From Hyphomicrobiales bacterium (GTDB lineage Bacteria; Pseudomonadota; Alphaproteobacteria; Rhizobiales; Rhizobiaceae), in contig UBYA01000006.1 in assembly GCA_900469615.1 (NCBI GenBank), forward strand, positions 1 to 64,000: a stretch of 64,000 bases of DNA, read 5' to 3'. Position numbers and translations under genes: made by a program. A model generated the notes under the pieces. That model was not told the origin of the DNA, searched no databases, and worked only from the letters and a program-made list of their open reading frames with translations. Within the stretch, counting starts at the first letter, position 1. Every line of letters starts with the position of its first letter. Below are positions 44,099-51,630 of the stretch, piece after piece.

Positions 44099-45115
44099 AT
44101 GACGTCCTCTCCCTTCAAGACTATCTGTGTCTACGGCGCCGGCGCGCTGGGTGGCGCAATCGCCGCAAAGCTCGCTTCCTGCGACGGAGCGCAGACGCAG
44201 ATCTCGGTCGTTGCGCGCGGGGCACATCTGGAGAGCATCCGCTCCGGCGGCATACGCCTGTGGGAAGCCGGCGCGGACAGCCCGCTCGTGGCGCGGATGA
44301 CGGCAACGGCCGATGCGGGAGAGCTGCCGCCGCAGGATCTCGTCATTACCGGGCTCAAAGGTCATCAGCTTGCGGCTGCCGTCCCCGGCATCGTGAAATT
44401 GCTGCATTCGAGAACCCGGGTCGTCATGATCCTGAATGGCGTGCCGTGGTGGTATTTTCACCGGGACCGGCAGAGCGGTCATGCGGAATACCAGCTGGAG
44501 GAACTCGATCCGAACGGCGAACTCTGGCGCCGCGTCGGACCGGAGCGCGTCATAGGCTGCGTTGCCTATCAGGGAGCGGAAGTCATAGCGCCTGGTGAGG
44601 TCAAGCTCAGCAACAGCGGCCATTTCATCCTCGGCGAGCCTTCCGGCGAGACGACGGCCGATATCGAGGCGACAGCAGCGCTGCTCCAGCAGGCCGGCAT
44701 CAATATCTCCATTTCCGGGCGCATCCGCGACGACATCTGGAGCAAGCTGATGGGCAATGCCGCCTTCAATCCGATCAGCGCGCTGACCCGGGCGCTGATG
44801 TCGGACATCATGGAGGATCCCGCGCTGGCAGCAATGGTCGGCCAGGTGATGAGCGAGGTGAAGGCCGTCGCAGAAGCCTTGGGATCGCAAATCGCCATGT
44901 CTGTCGAAGAACGCGTTGAGCGCTCGCGTCAGATCGGGCCCGTACGCACGTCCATGCTGCAGGACCTGCTGGCCGGCAAGGCGCTGGAAATCACTCCGCT
45001 CGTCGGCGTGGTCGTCTCGCTCGGCAAGCTTACGAACGTGCCGACGCCGATTTCCGCGACGATCCTGGCGCTGGTGACGCAGCTCGATCGCAAGAACCAG
45101 CAGGGCGCCAGCTAG
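44099..45115 (+). CDS. Ketopantoate reductase-like oxidoreductase
   Basis: ATG 44099 (MTSSPFKTICVYGAGALGG) has GGAG 9 nt upstream; an upstream GTG at 44066 is less likely. The 338-residue protein shows the NADP fold VYGAGALGGAIAAKLA (10-25), TGLKGHQL with the conserved lysine, VVMILNGVPWW, and the C-terminal helical domain with DDIWSKLMGNAAFNPISALT and LQDLLAGKALEITPLVG. It is in the ApbA/PanE family; the extra WWYFHRDRQSG insertion suggests a side branch that may act on a substrate other than ketopantoate. It is divergent from the SARP-like gene. Confidence 0.85.
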   Translation: MTSSPFKTICVYGAGALGGAIAAKLASCDGAQTQISVVARGAHLESIRSGGIRLWEAGADSPLVARMTATADAGELPPQDLVITGLKGHQLAAAVPGIVKLLHSRTRVVMILNGVPWWYFHRDRQSGHAEYQLEELDPNGELWRRVGPERVIGCVAYQGAEVIAPGEVKLSNSGHFILGEPSGETTADIEATAALLQQAGINISISGRIRDDIWSKLMGNAAFNPISALTRALMSDIMEDPALAAMVGQVMSEVKAVAEALGSQIAMSVEERVERSRQIGPVRTSMLQDLLAGKALEITPLVGVVVSLGKLTNVPTPISATILALVTQLDRKNQQGAS

Positions 45116-45148
45116 GCGCCCCTCGACTACGCCAGATAGTTTTCGATT

Positions 45149-45181
45149 CTCCGGCAACGGTTTTGCGGCCAGTTGCCGGAG
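45149..45181. other. Ten-bp inverted repeat downstream of the reductase gene
   Basis: CTCCGGCAAC (45149-45158) pairs exactly with GTTGCCGGAG (45172-45181) around a 13-nt loop, 34 nt after the stop codon. No T run follows on either strand, so it may be an imperfect terminator or an mRNA-protecting hairpin. Confidence 0.5.
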
Positions 45182-45295
45182 CAAATCCGGGCGTTTCGGC
45201 TCTTTATATCTCACTTACTTCTTCGTCTCTGGCCCCGAATGGATTTCCTATGAGGGCCGGCGTTACGCTTGCGGTGGAATATGGAGATCGACACC

Positions 45296-45523
45296 ATGCT
45301 CGACACGCACGCACCCAATCTCACCGAATCCATCCGCGTCCTCGTTCATGACAGCGACAAGAAGCATCACCGCATTCCGGCATCGGCTACAATAACGAAA
45401 GGCCCGCGCAAGCATCAGCTTCACCCGCGCCAGGTTCGCGAAAAGCACACCTTTCGGGCCATGTTCGCCTTCGGGCTGCTGCTCAGCGCGCTGGAGCTGT
45501 TCATCGTGCTGCATTATCTGTGA
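45296..45523 (+). CDS. Small hypothetical protein with C-terminal membrane helix
   Basis: I use the ATG at 45296, with GGAG 9 nt before it, giving 75 residues (MLDTHAPNLTESIRVLVHDSD). An ATG at 45284 is also open. The first 50 residues are polar and basic (KKHHRIPASATITKGPRKHQLHPRQVREKH), the last 22 form one helix (MFAFGLLLSALELFIVLHYL). I do not recognise a family. It precedes the DapA-like gene by 12 nt and may be co-transcribed. Confidence 0.6.
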   Translation: MLDTHAPNLTESIRVLVHDSDKKHHRIPASATITKGPRKHQLHPRQVREKHTFRAMFAFGLLLSALELFIVLHYL

Positions 45524-45535
45524 GACGCCGCCGAG

Positions 45536-46477
45536 ATGAGTGGACCGACTTGCCCGAGGCGCATCGGCGGTGCGATGACAGCCCTTGTCACCCCGTTTCG
45601 TGATCGCGCCTTCGATGACGCCGCTATGACGGCACATGTGGAATGGCAGCTGCTGAGCGGGATCGACGGACTGTTGGTCTGCTCCCTGACCGGCGAAGGA
45701 CCGGCACTGACCGCGGGCGAGCGAAGCCGCGCCATCGAAATCTGCGTCGAACTCGCCGAAAGCAAGGTGCCCGTCATCGTCGCGACCGGCACCTACGACA
45801 CGGCAACGACCATCGAAGAAACGCTGCACGCACAACGGCTTCGCGCCGACGCAGCCCTCGTGACGGTTCCCTATTATTCGAAACCCACGCAGAGCGGCGT
45901 GCTCCACCACTTCAGGCAGCTTGCGATGCAGACCGAGCTGTCCCTCATTGTCCATAACCAGCCGTCGCATACCGCGATCGACCTCACAGCCGCGACGGTC
46001 GCGCAACTGGCGGAAATTCCGGGTATTGTCGGGATTGCCGACAGCAGCGGCGATATCTCGCGCATCGATCGGTGGCGTGCCCTGCTGCCGGACCGGTTCG
46101 GTCTCTACACGTCCAACGATGCCTGCGCGCTCGCCTTTACCATTGCCGGCGGACACGGCTGCTTCTCCAGCGCGGCCAATATCGTGCCGCGGCTATTCCA
46201 GTCCATGCAGCACTCGGCAGTTTTCGGCTCCCTCGCCTTATCCCGATCACTCGGCGAGCGACTGCAGCCATTGTTCAGCGCGCTCGCACGCGAAAGCGAG
46301 CCGGCCACGGTCAAGCACGCACTGTCACAGGTGCGGTCGGTCAGAGCGGATGTGCGTCTGCCGCTGGTCGGCGTTGCGGATGACACCGCGGCTGCGATCC
46401 ATGCCGCGCTCACGCGGGTTCAGTGCGAGAGCACCGGCCGGTTTGCCTTCCACCAGATCTGCCATGCAAGATTATGA
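45536..46477 (+). CDS. DapA-fold protein lacking the Schiff-base lysine
   Basis: The 313-residue protein follows the dihydrodipicolinate synthase/NAL family throughout: GGAMTALVTPFRDRAFDDAA, SLTGEGPALTAGER, VPYYSKPTQSGVLHHFRQLA, TSNDACALAFTIAGGHGCFSSAANI. Yet the active site is altered. Where the family has VGIKEASGD, this protein has VGIADSSGD, so the Schiff-base lysine is Ala168 (GCC, 46037-46039); YNVPSRT is HNQPSHT (Tyr to His140, Arg to His145); GTTGE is SLTGE (Thr to Leu51). Family chemistry is thus unlikely; it may be a pseudoenzyme or have another mechanism. The frame is intact with normal codon use, so it is not a decayed gene. Confidence 0.85.
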   Translation: MSGPTCPRRIGGAMTALVTPFRDRAFDDAAMTAHVEWQLLSGIDGLLVCSLTGEGPALTAGERSRAIEICVELAESKVPVIVATGTYDTATTIEETLHAQRLRADAALVTVPYYSKPTQSGVLHHFRQLAMQTELSLIVHNQPSHTAIDLTAATVAQLAEIPGIVGIADSSGDISRIDRWRALLPDRFGLYTSNDACALAFTIAGGHGCFSSAANIVPRLFQSMQHSAVFGSLALSRSLGERLQPLFSALARESEPATVKHALSQVRSVRADVRLPLVGVADDTAAAIHAALTRVQCESTGRFAFHQICHARL

Positions 46478-46623
46478 AACTTCTCCATTACTATGAGATT
46501 TTTATATTTTTTCCGTTTCAGCCAAATGGAAATCCCGGCAACTCCCGCATAGATTCAACGGCATGGCGCCGGAAATCGTCCTACCCGGACCGGCGGCGCC
46601 GGTGACACTGGAAAGGAATTACG

Positions 46624-46818
46624 ATGTCACGCTGCCGGCTTGCGGGCCAATCCACCGATCGTCTCCCGCGTCCACATGCTGCGGCCAGGGCAAGGAGCGA
46701 ACGACACATCTCGTCGAACGCACTGCTGAGCGGCCTTCGCGCCATCGCGCCGCGCCTCGGGCTTGTCTTTCTGATTGCCGGCGCTTTGCAGATGACGCTG
46801 CGCCTGACCGGACACTGA
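46624..46818 (+). CDS. Small hypothetical membrane protein
   Basis: The 64-residue frame is preceded by GGAAAGGAATTACG, a good ribosome binding site 6 nt before the ATG. The N-terminal 40 residues are basic (MSRCRLAGQSTDRLPRPHAAARARSERH); residues 43-60 form a hydrophobic helix (APRLGLVFLIAGALQMTL). No family recognised. It is followed after 34 nt by another small gene with an equally good binding site. Confidence 0.55.
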   Translation: MSRCRLAGQSTDRLPRPHAAARARSERHISSNALLSGLRAIAPRLGLVFLIAGALQMTLRLTGH

Positions 46819-46852
46819 GCAAACCGAAGACATCCAAAAGGAAGAAGAATAC

Positions 46853-47122
46853 ATGGCAAACGCACAGCATATTCCGCGCCGCCCGGCTCACCGCCAGATT
46901 TCGCCGGCTCCGGCGCGCTTCATCATCGGCCGAAACCGACGCGGCGGCTGGGTCGTTCACGACAGGCAGGGTCTCGTCGGCGGCCTGTTCCGCAACGAGG
47001 CCGCCGCCTTGCACTTCGCAGCGGAAGAATGCAACCATAATCCGGCCGATATCTGCCATGCGCCGGAAGGTGCCATCCTCGAACTGGATGGTTTTGCAAC
47101 TATCTTTTCCAACCTGCATTAG
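46853..47122 (+). CDS. Small conserved-looking hypothetical protein
   Basis: The 89-residue product has a purine-rich leader (AAAGGAAGAAGAATAC) before the ATG. Sequence: basic N terminus, then RFIIGRNRRGGWVVHDRQGLVGGLFRNEAAALHFAAEEC and a hydrophilic end with CHAPEGAILELDG. The pattern GGWVVHDR..GGLF....AA..FA is one I associate with short conserved rhizobial proteins of unknown function with a DUF2188-like look. No membrane segment or signal peptide. Confidence 0.65.
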   Translation: MANAQHIPRRPAHRQISPAPARFIIGRNRRGGWVVHDRQGLVGGLFRNEAAALHFAAEECNHNPADICHAPEGAILELDGFATIFSNLH

Positions 47123-47127
47123 CGCAA

Positions 47128-47213
47128 TGCCAGGAAAAGCGCGCAGCGGTTTTTAGCCCGGAACTGCGCAAAACAAAGAGATGGAGCGGTCAGCGATTCC
47201 GTGAAACGCAGAG
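47128..47213. repeat. RIME-like intergenic repeat, copy 3
   Basis: GCCAGGAAAAGCGCGCAGCGG..., then AGCCCGGAACTGCGCAAAAC and GAGATGGAGCG, aligns block by block with copies at 2728-2824 and 10128-10218. It occupies the gap after the gene ending at 47122; the remaining 110 nt to the next gene show nothing further. Confidence 0.65.
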
Positions 47214-47327
47214 CCGCCCCAGGCCCAACCAACGCAGGCTCCGACAGTTCCGGCATCCCGGCCGAACGCTTCCTTAACCCGCGTTCGGTAGTCTTTCAGA
47301 CCAGATGTCCCGGACAACAGAAACACG

Positions 47328-47660
47328 ATGTCGAAGCCTGCCTTCCGCTACAGCCACTACGATCTCAGGGAACAACGCGCCGGCACGGTGATCGAAATCA
47401 CGCTCTCGGCCATCGCCAATGTCAGACTGATGAACGACTCGAATTTCGAGCGCTTCACGGAAACCCTCAAACACCAGTTTCTGGGCGGTGTCGCCAAGAA
47501 ATCGCCAATCCGGCTCACCATACCGGAATCCGGTCACTGGCATGTCATCATCGACATGGAAGGCCATAAAAGCCTGGCGGAATCGAGCGTGAAAACGGTC
47601 GACAAAGCGCCTGCCCCGCGTATGCAGAAAGCCCCGCAGGAAGCCGCCAACGGCCATTGA
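47328..47660 (+). CDS. DUF1883-domain protein
   Basis: The 110-residue product matches the DUF1883 pattern: HYDLREQRAGTVIEITLSAIANVRLMNDSNFERF (about 10-43), then HQFLGGVAKKSPIRLTIPESGHWHVIIDMEGHKSL, with the typical W-x-V-x-I-D strand. The last 25 residues are low-complexity Pro/Ala/Lys. This domain occurs alone or next to TIR domains in bacteria; its role is unknown. Gene is convergent with rarA, 9 nt apart. Confidence 0.82.
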   Translation: MSKPAFRYSHYDLREQRAGTVIEITLSAIANVRLMNDSNFERFTETLKHQFLGGVAKKSPIRLTIPESGHWHVIIDMEGHKSLAESSVKTVDKAPAPRMQKAPQEAANGH

Positions 47661-47669
47661 CAAACGGCG

Positions 47670-48986
47670 TCAGCGCTCGCCGCGTTCCTTGCGCAGCTTC
47701 GCCCACCAGTCCAGCCGCTTGCGGATTTCGCGCTCGAATCCGCGCTCCGGCGGATCGTAAAACGTCTGCCGGCCCAATTTCTCCGGAAAATAGTTCTGCC
47801 CCGAAAAGGCATCCGGCTCGTCATGGTCATAACGATAGCCGTCGCCATAGCCTTCGGTGCGCATCAGCTTGGTGGGTGCATTGAGGATGTGCTTGGGCGG
47901 CAGCAGCGAACCGTTCTGCTTGGCGGCCTGCGTCGCCGCCTTGAAGGCGGTATAGACCGCATTGGATTTCGGCGCGGTCGCGAGATAGACGCAAGCCTGC
48001 GCCAGCGCCAGTTCCCCCTCCGGCGAGCCCAGATAATCGTAGGCATCCTTGGCGGCATTGCAGATCACCAGAGCCTGCGGGTCCGCAAGTCCGATATCTT
48101 CCACCGCCATGCGCACCAGCCGGCGGCCGAGATAGAGCGGATCTTCGCCGGCATCGAACATGCGCGCGAGATAGTAGAGCGCTGCATCCGGGTCGGAGCC
48201 GCGAACGGACTTATGAAGCGCGGAAATCAGATTATAGTGCCCGTCCTGCGCCTTGTCGTACACCGGGGCGCGACGCTGGACGATCTTGACCAGCATGTCG
48301 GGGTCGAAAAGCTCGTCCTTGCGCGCGGCACGCCAGACCTCTTCCGCCAGCGTCAGCACCGAACGGCCATCGCCATCGGCCATGCCGATCAGGCTGGCGC
48401 GGGCATCCTCCGTCAGAGGCAGCGGCTTGCCTTCCACCGCCTCGGCCCGGCGCAGCAGCTCTTCCAGGCTTTCCTCGTCATGCGAGCGGAACGTCAGGAC
48501 GCGGGCGCGGGAGAGAAGAGCGGCATTGAGTTCGAAGGACGGATTCTCCGTCGTCGCCCCCACAAGAATGACGGTGCCGTCCTCCATGACAGGCAGGAAG
48601 CTATCCTGCTGCGCGCGATTGAAGCGATGGATCTCGTCGACGAAAAGCAGGGTCTGGCGGCCGTCCATGCGGCGCAGCCGAGCGGCCTCGAAGACTTTCT
48701 TCAGATCGGCGACACCGGAAAAGATCGCCGAAATCTGCTCGAAGGCGAGACCCGCCTCGCCCGAAAGCAGCCGGGCAACCGTGGTCTTGCCGGTGCCGGG
48801 CGGTCCCCAGAAGATCATCGAGCCGAGCGAACCCGCCTCGATCATCCGGCGCAAAACGCCGTCCTCGCCGGTCAGATGCGCCTGACCGGTGACTTCAGCC
48901 AGCGTTTGCGGCCGCAGACGATCGGCCAGAGGCCGCTTGTTGGCGACCTCCTCCGGTATCCGCGGTGCAAACAGGTCGTCGCTCAT
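47670..48986 (-). CDS. rarA: Replication-associated recombination protein A
   Basis: The 438-residue AAA+ protein has Walker A [9 protein letters not shown] (61-69), Walker B [16 protein letters not shown] (about 111-126), sensor I [18 protein letters not shown] with the arginine finger, and the C-terminal MgsA tetramer domain ([35 protein letters not shown]-like). It acts at stalled forks beside SSB and RecA. Its ATG overlaps the degP stop by 4 nt (ATGA), so the protease and RarA are co-translated, a conserved rhizobial order. Confidence 0.96.
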   Translation of the reverse strand: [438 protein letters not shown]

Positions 48987-50386
48987 CGGAAGAACTGCCG
49001 GATGCGCTGTCCGTCACGCTCGATCTCGACGCGCCAGAAGCTCGGGTTGGAGCTGACGGTTTTCTGAAGGGTTTCCGTGGTGCTGATTGCAACGCCATTG
49101 ATGGAAATGACGATATCGCGCGCGGCAAATCCCAGCCGGTCCGCCGGCGAGTTCGACTTCAGACTCTCGATGACGACGCCTGTGGAATCAGGCGGCATAT
49201 GCAGATCGTCGGCAACGCGCGGCGAGAGATTGGCAACGGTCGCGCCGGAGAACGGATTGTCGCCCTCGATCGCCCGTTCGTCACGCGGCGTGGATTCGGG
49301 CGCCGCGGCAAGCGTCATCGTGGTCTCGTGCTCCTTGCCGTTGTCGAGCACGGTCAATGACACGGTTGCACCCAGGCCGGCCGTCGTCAGGCGGTAGCCC
49401 AGAGCGTCGGGATGCTCGATGGAGATGTTGTTCAGCGCCGTGATCACCTCGCCCGGCTTGAGGCCGGCCTTTGCCGCCGGTCCGCCATCGACCACCTTCG
49501 TCACCAGCGCGCCGCGCACCTTGTCCAGACCAAGCGCTTCGGCGACATCGGACGTCACCGGCTCGAAAGACGCTCCGATATAGGGACGCTCGAAGGACTT
49601 GTCTCCCCGGTCGGCCGCGGCAAGGAAGACCTTGACCAGGTTGGCGGGGATGGCAAAGCCGATACCGTTGGAGCCGCCGCCCTGGGAGAAGATCGCCGTA
49701 TTGAGCCCGATCAGCTGGCCGGTCATGTTGACAAGCGCGCCGCCCGAATTGCCGGGGTTGATCGAGGCGTCGGTCTGGATGAAGAAGCCGACCTCGTTCT
49801 TCACCTGGTTACGGGCGAGCGCGGAGACGATACCGCTCGTCACCGTCTGCCCGACGCCGAAGGGATTGCCGATTGCGAGAACGAGATCGCCGACCTCTAT
49901 CCCATCGGAATTGCCGATGGGCAGGACCGGGAAGGTCTCATTTTTCGACTGGATTTTCAGCACGGCAAGATCGACACGATCGTCTTTCAGAATGACCTTG
50001 CAGGGAAATTCGCGGCCGTCCGAGAGCGCGATCTTGATATCGTCGGCGCCATCGACGACGTGATTGTTGGTAATGACGGTGCCGTTCGCCTCCACGATGA
50101 CGCCCGAGCCCAGCGACGATTGCTTCTCCGTGCGATTCGGCATGCGCTGCCCGAAAAACTGCTCGAAGAAGGGATCGCCGGCAAACGGCGACTGGCGTTG
50201 CACGACCCGCTCGGCATAGACGTTCACCACCGCGCCCGCCGTCTGCTTGACCAGCGGCGCGAAGGAAAGCTGCATCTCCGTCTGGCTTTGCGGCAGCGTC
50301 TTTGCCGTCTGAGCCTCAGCGGAAAGCGGCATAGCCATGACGAGAGCAATCATCGAAACGGCAGTGCGCTTCAGGAGGACTTGCAT
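48983..50386 (-). CDS. degP: DegP/HtrA-type periplasmic serine protease
   Basis: Start ATG 50386 (MQVLLKRTAVSMIALVMAMP) has AAGGGAAA upstream and opens with a signal peptide; the longer frame to 50617 runs through the divergent promoter. In the 467-residue protein the triad is His109 (TNNHVVDGADD), Asp139 (DRVDLAVLK) and Ser214 (PGNSGGAL). Two PDZ domains follow (about 280-365 and 390-465). It degrades or refolds damaged envelope proteins. Next gene rarA overlaps by 4 nt. Confidence 0.94.
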   Translation of the reverse strand: MQVLLKRTAVSMIALVMAMPLSAEAQTAKTLPQSQTEMQLSFAPLVKQTAGAVVNVYAERVVQRQSPFAGDPFFEQFFGQRMPNRTEKQSSLGSGVIVEANGTVITNNHVVDGADDIKIALSDGREFPCKVILKDDRVDLAVLKIQSKNETFPVLPIGNSDGIEVGDLVLAIGNPFGVGQTVTSGIVSALARNQVKNEVGFFIQTDASINPGNSGGALVNMTGQLIGLNTAIFSQGGGSNGIGFAIPANLVKVFLAAADRGDKSFERPYIGASFEPVTSDVAEALGLDKVRGALVTKVVDGGPAAKAGLKPGEVITALNNISIEHPDALGYRLTTAGLGATVSLTVLDNGKEHETTMTLAAAPESTPRDERAIEGDNPFSGATVANLSPRVADDLHMPPDSTGVVIESLKSNSPADRLGFAARDIVISINGVAISTTETLQKTVSSNPSFWRVEIERDGQRIRQFFR

Positions 50387-50561
50387 GGAAATTTCCCTTT
50401 TTATTTCTCTTTTAACAACGTTGTAGCGCCCGACGCTAGAAAGAAAAGAGGGCGGAAGCATGAAGCATAAATGGAGGTATGCGGCGATAAAAAACAGGTT
50501 CGATGAACAAAAACATGCTGTCATGCATTTCGCGTTGGGAATCGTGAAAAGGGAACCAGAC

Positions 50562-50906
50562 ATGCGATCGAACCATCTTGCCGCCGCCTTCGTCTTCACC
50601 GTCGCCATGGCCGGCACCTCTCATGCGGCCAGCTTCGATTGCGAGGCGCCAACCCTGAAGCCGGACGAAAAGACGATATGCGACGTCCGGGCGCTCAACG
50701 ATGCCGATGTGAAGATGGTGACGACATTCGACCTGCTTTCGGGGCTTCTGGCCATGGGCGCGCGCGGCACGATGCAGGACCAGCAGACCGAATGGCTGAA
50801 GAAACGGCAGGCCTGCGGAGCGGATGTCGCGTGCCTTACATCGTCCTACCAGGAGCGTCAGAAAGAGCTGAACGACGCCTACAAGCAGATCAATCGGCCG
50901 CTGTAA
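50562..50906 (+). CDS. LprI-like secreted protein
   Basis: ATG 50562 (MRSNHLAAAFVFTVAMAGTSHAA) has AAGGGAA 8 nt upstream, giving 114 residues with a signal peptide. The mature part FDCEAPTLKPDEKTICDVRALNDADVKM ... QQTEWLKKRQACGADVACLTSSYQERQKELN has the spacing of cysteines and the WLKKR / YQERQKEL motifs of the LprI/DUF1311 family, some members of which inhibit lysozyme. Four cysteines likely form two disulfides. It is divergent from degP, both exported envelope proteins, with 175 nt between. Confidence 0.85.
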   Translation: MRSNHLAAAFVFTVAMAGTSHAASFDCEAPTLKPDEKTICDVRALNDADVKMVTTFDLLSGLLAMGARGTMQDQQTEWLKKRQACGADVACLTSSYQERQKELNDAYKQINRPL

Positions 50907-50950
50907 GGGGTTGGTTTGCAATGGCTTAAGGGCTCACGCCGGAGATGTCC

Positions 50951-50986
50951 CCTCTCCCCGCCTGCGGGGAGAAGGCTAGGATGAGG
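50951..50986. repeat. Rhizobial hairpin repeat
   Basis: TCTCCCCGC (50953-50961) and GCGGGGAGA (50964-50972) form a 9-bp stem with a 2-nt loop inside CCCCTCTCCCC ... AGGATGAGGGG, itself a wider inverted repeat. This sequence type is dispersed between genes in Rhizobiales. It lies 45 nt after the LprI-like gene and may end its transcript. Confidence 0.6.
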
Positions 50987-51077
50987 GGCCAGGCAGATAG
51001 CCTCCGCGCGAAATCGAACTCGCCTGACTATCATCATCTTGGCCCAATCAAATCGAAACCGCAGCCCGAAAGCCGGC

Positions 51078-51512
51078 CTAGTCGCCGCCGACCTTGCCGC
51101 GCATCTTCTTGACCTCGGAGCGCCCGGATTTTTCCTTCAGCCGCCGCTCTATGGAGCCCTTTGTCGGCTTGGTCTTCCTGCGCGGCGGCGGCGGTGGGGC
51201 TGCCGCTTCGAGGATCAGCTCCTTCAGCCGCTCGCGCGCGTCCTCGCGGTTGCGGTCCTGGCTGCGAAAACGGCTGGCCTCGATCAGCAGCACGCCTTCC
51301 TTGGAAACCCGCCGGCCGGCGAGCCTCATCGCATTCGCCTTGACGCGGTCACTGAGCGAGGGGGAATTCTGGACGTTGAAGAAAAGCTGGACCGCCGTTG
51401 CGACCTTGTTGACGTTCTGACCGCCGGGACCTCCCGCCAGAACGAATTGTTCCGTCAGTTCCCAGCCGGCAATCGTGATCCGGTCGTTGATGTAAAGCGC
51501 TTCGCTGGCCAT
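51078..51512 (-). CDS. arfB: Alternative ribosome-rescue peptidyl-tRNA hydrolase
   Basis: The 144-residue protein is a release-factor-like domain with the catalytic GGQ at 30-32 (LAGGPGGQNVNKVATAV) and a basic, unstructured C-terminal tail (PPPPPRRKTKPTKGSIERRLKEKSGR), which in ArfB (YaeJ) enters the empty mRNA channel of stalled ribosomes. It hydrolyses peptidyl-tRNA on non-stop complexes. Gene is alone, convergent with the LprI-like gene and upstream of the pckA terminator. Confidence 0.95.
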   Translation of the reverse strand: MASEALYINDRITIAGWELTEQFVLAGGPGGQNVNKVATAVQLFFNVQNSPSLSDRVKANAMRLAGRRVSKEGVLLIEASRFRSQDRNREDARERLKELILEAAAPPPPPRRKTKPTKGSIERRLKEKSGRSEVKKMRGKVGGD

Positions 51513-51567
51513 GGTTTTCTCCGCGCCTGTCTATCCCACATCGAAGCGCGGTTGAAAACTGCTGCCG

Positions 51568-51603
51568 GATAAAATGAAACCCGGCGAACTGGCCGCCGGG
51601 TTT
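51568..51603 (-). terminator. Terminator of pckA
   Basis: On the minus strand AAACCCGGCG (51603-51594) pairs with CGCCGGGTTT (51586-51577) around a 7-nt loop, followed by CATTTTATC. It lies 27 nt past the pckA stop. Confidence 0.88.
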
Positions 51604-51630
51604 CACGTGAGTCATTCCCGCTCTGGATGA

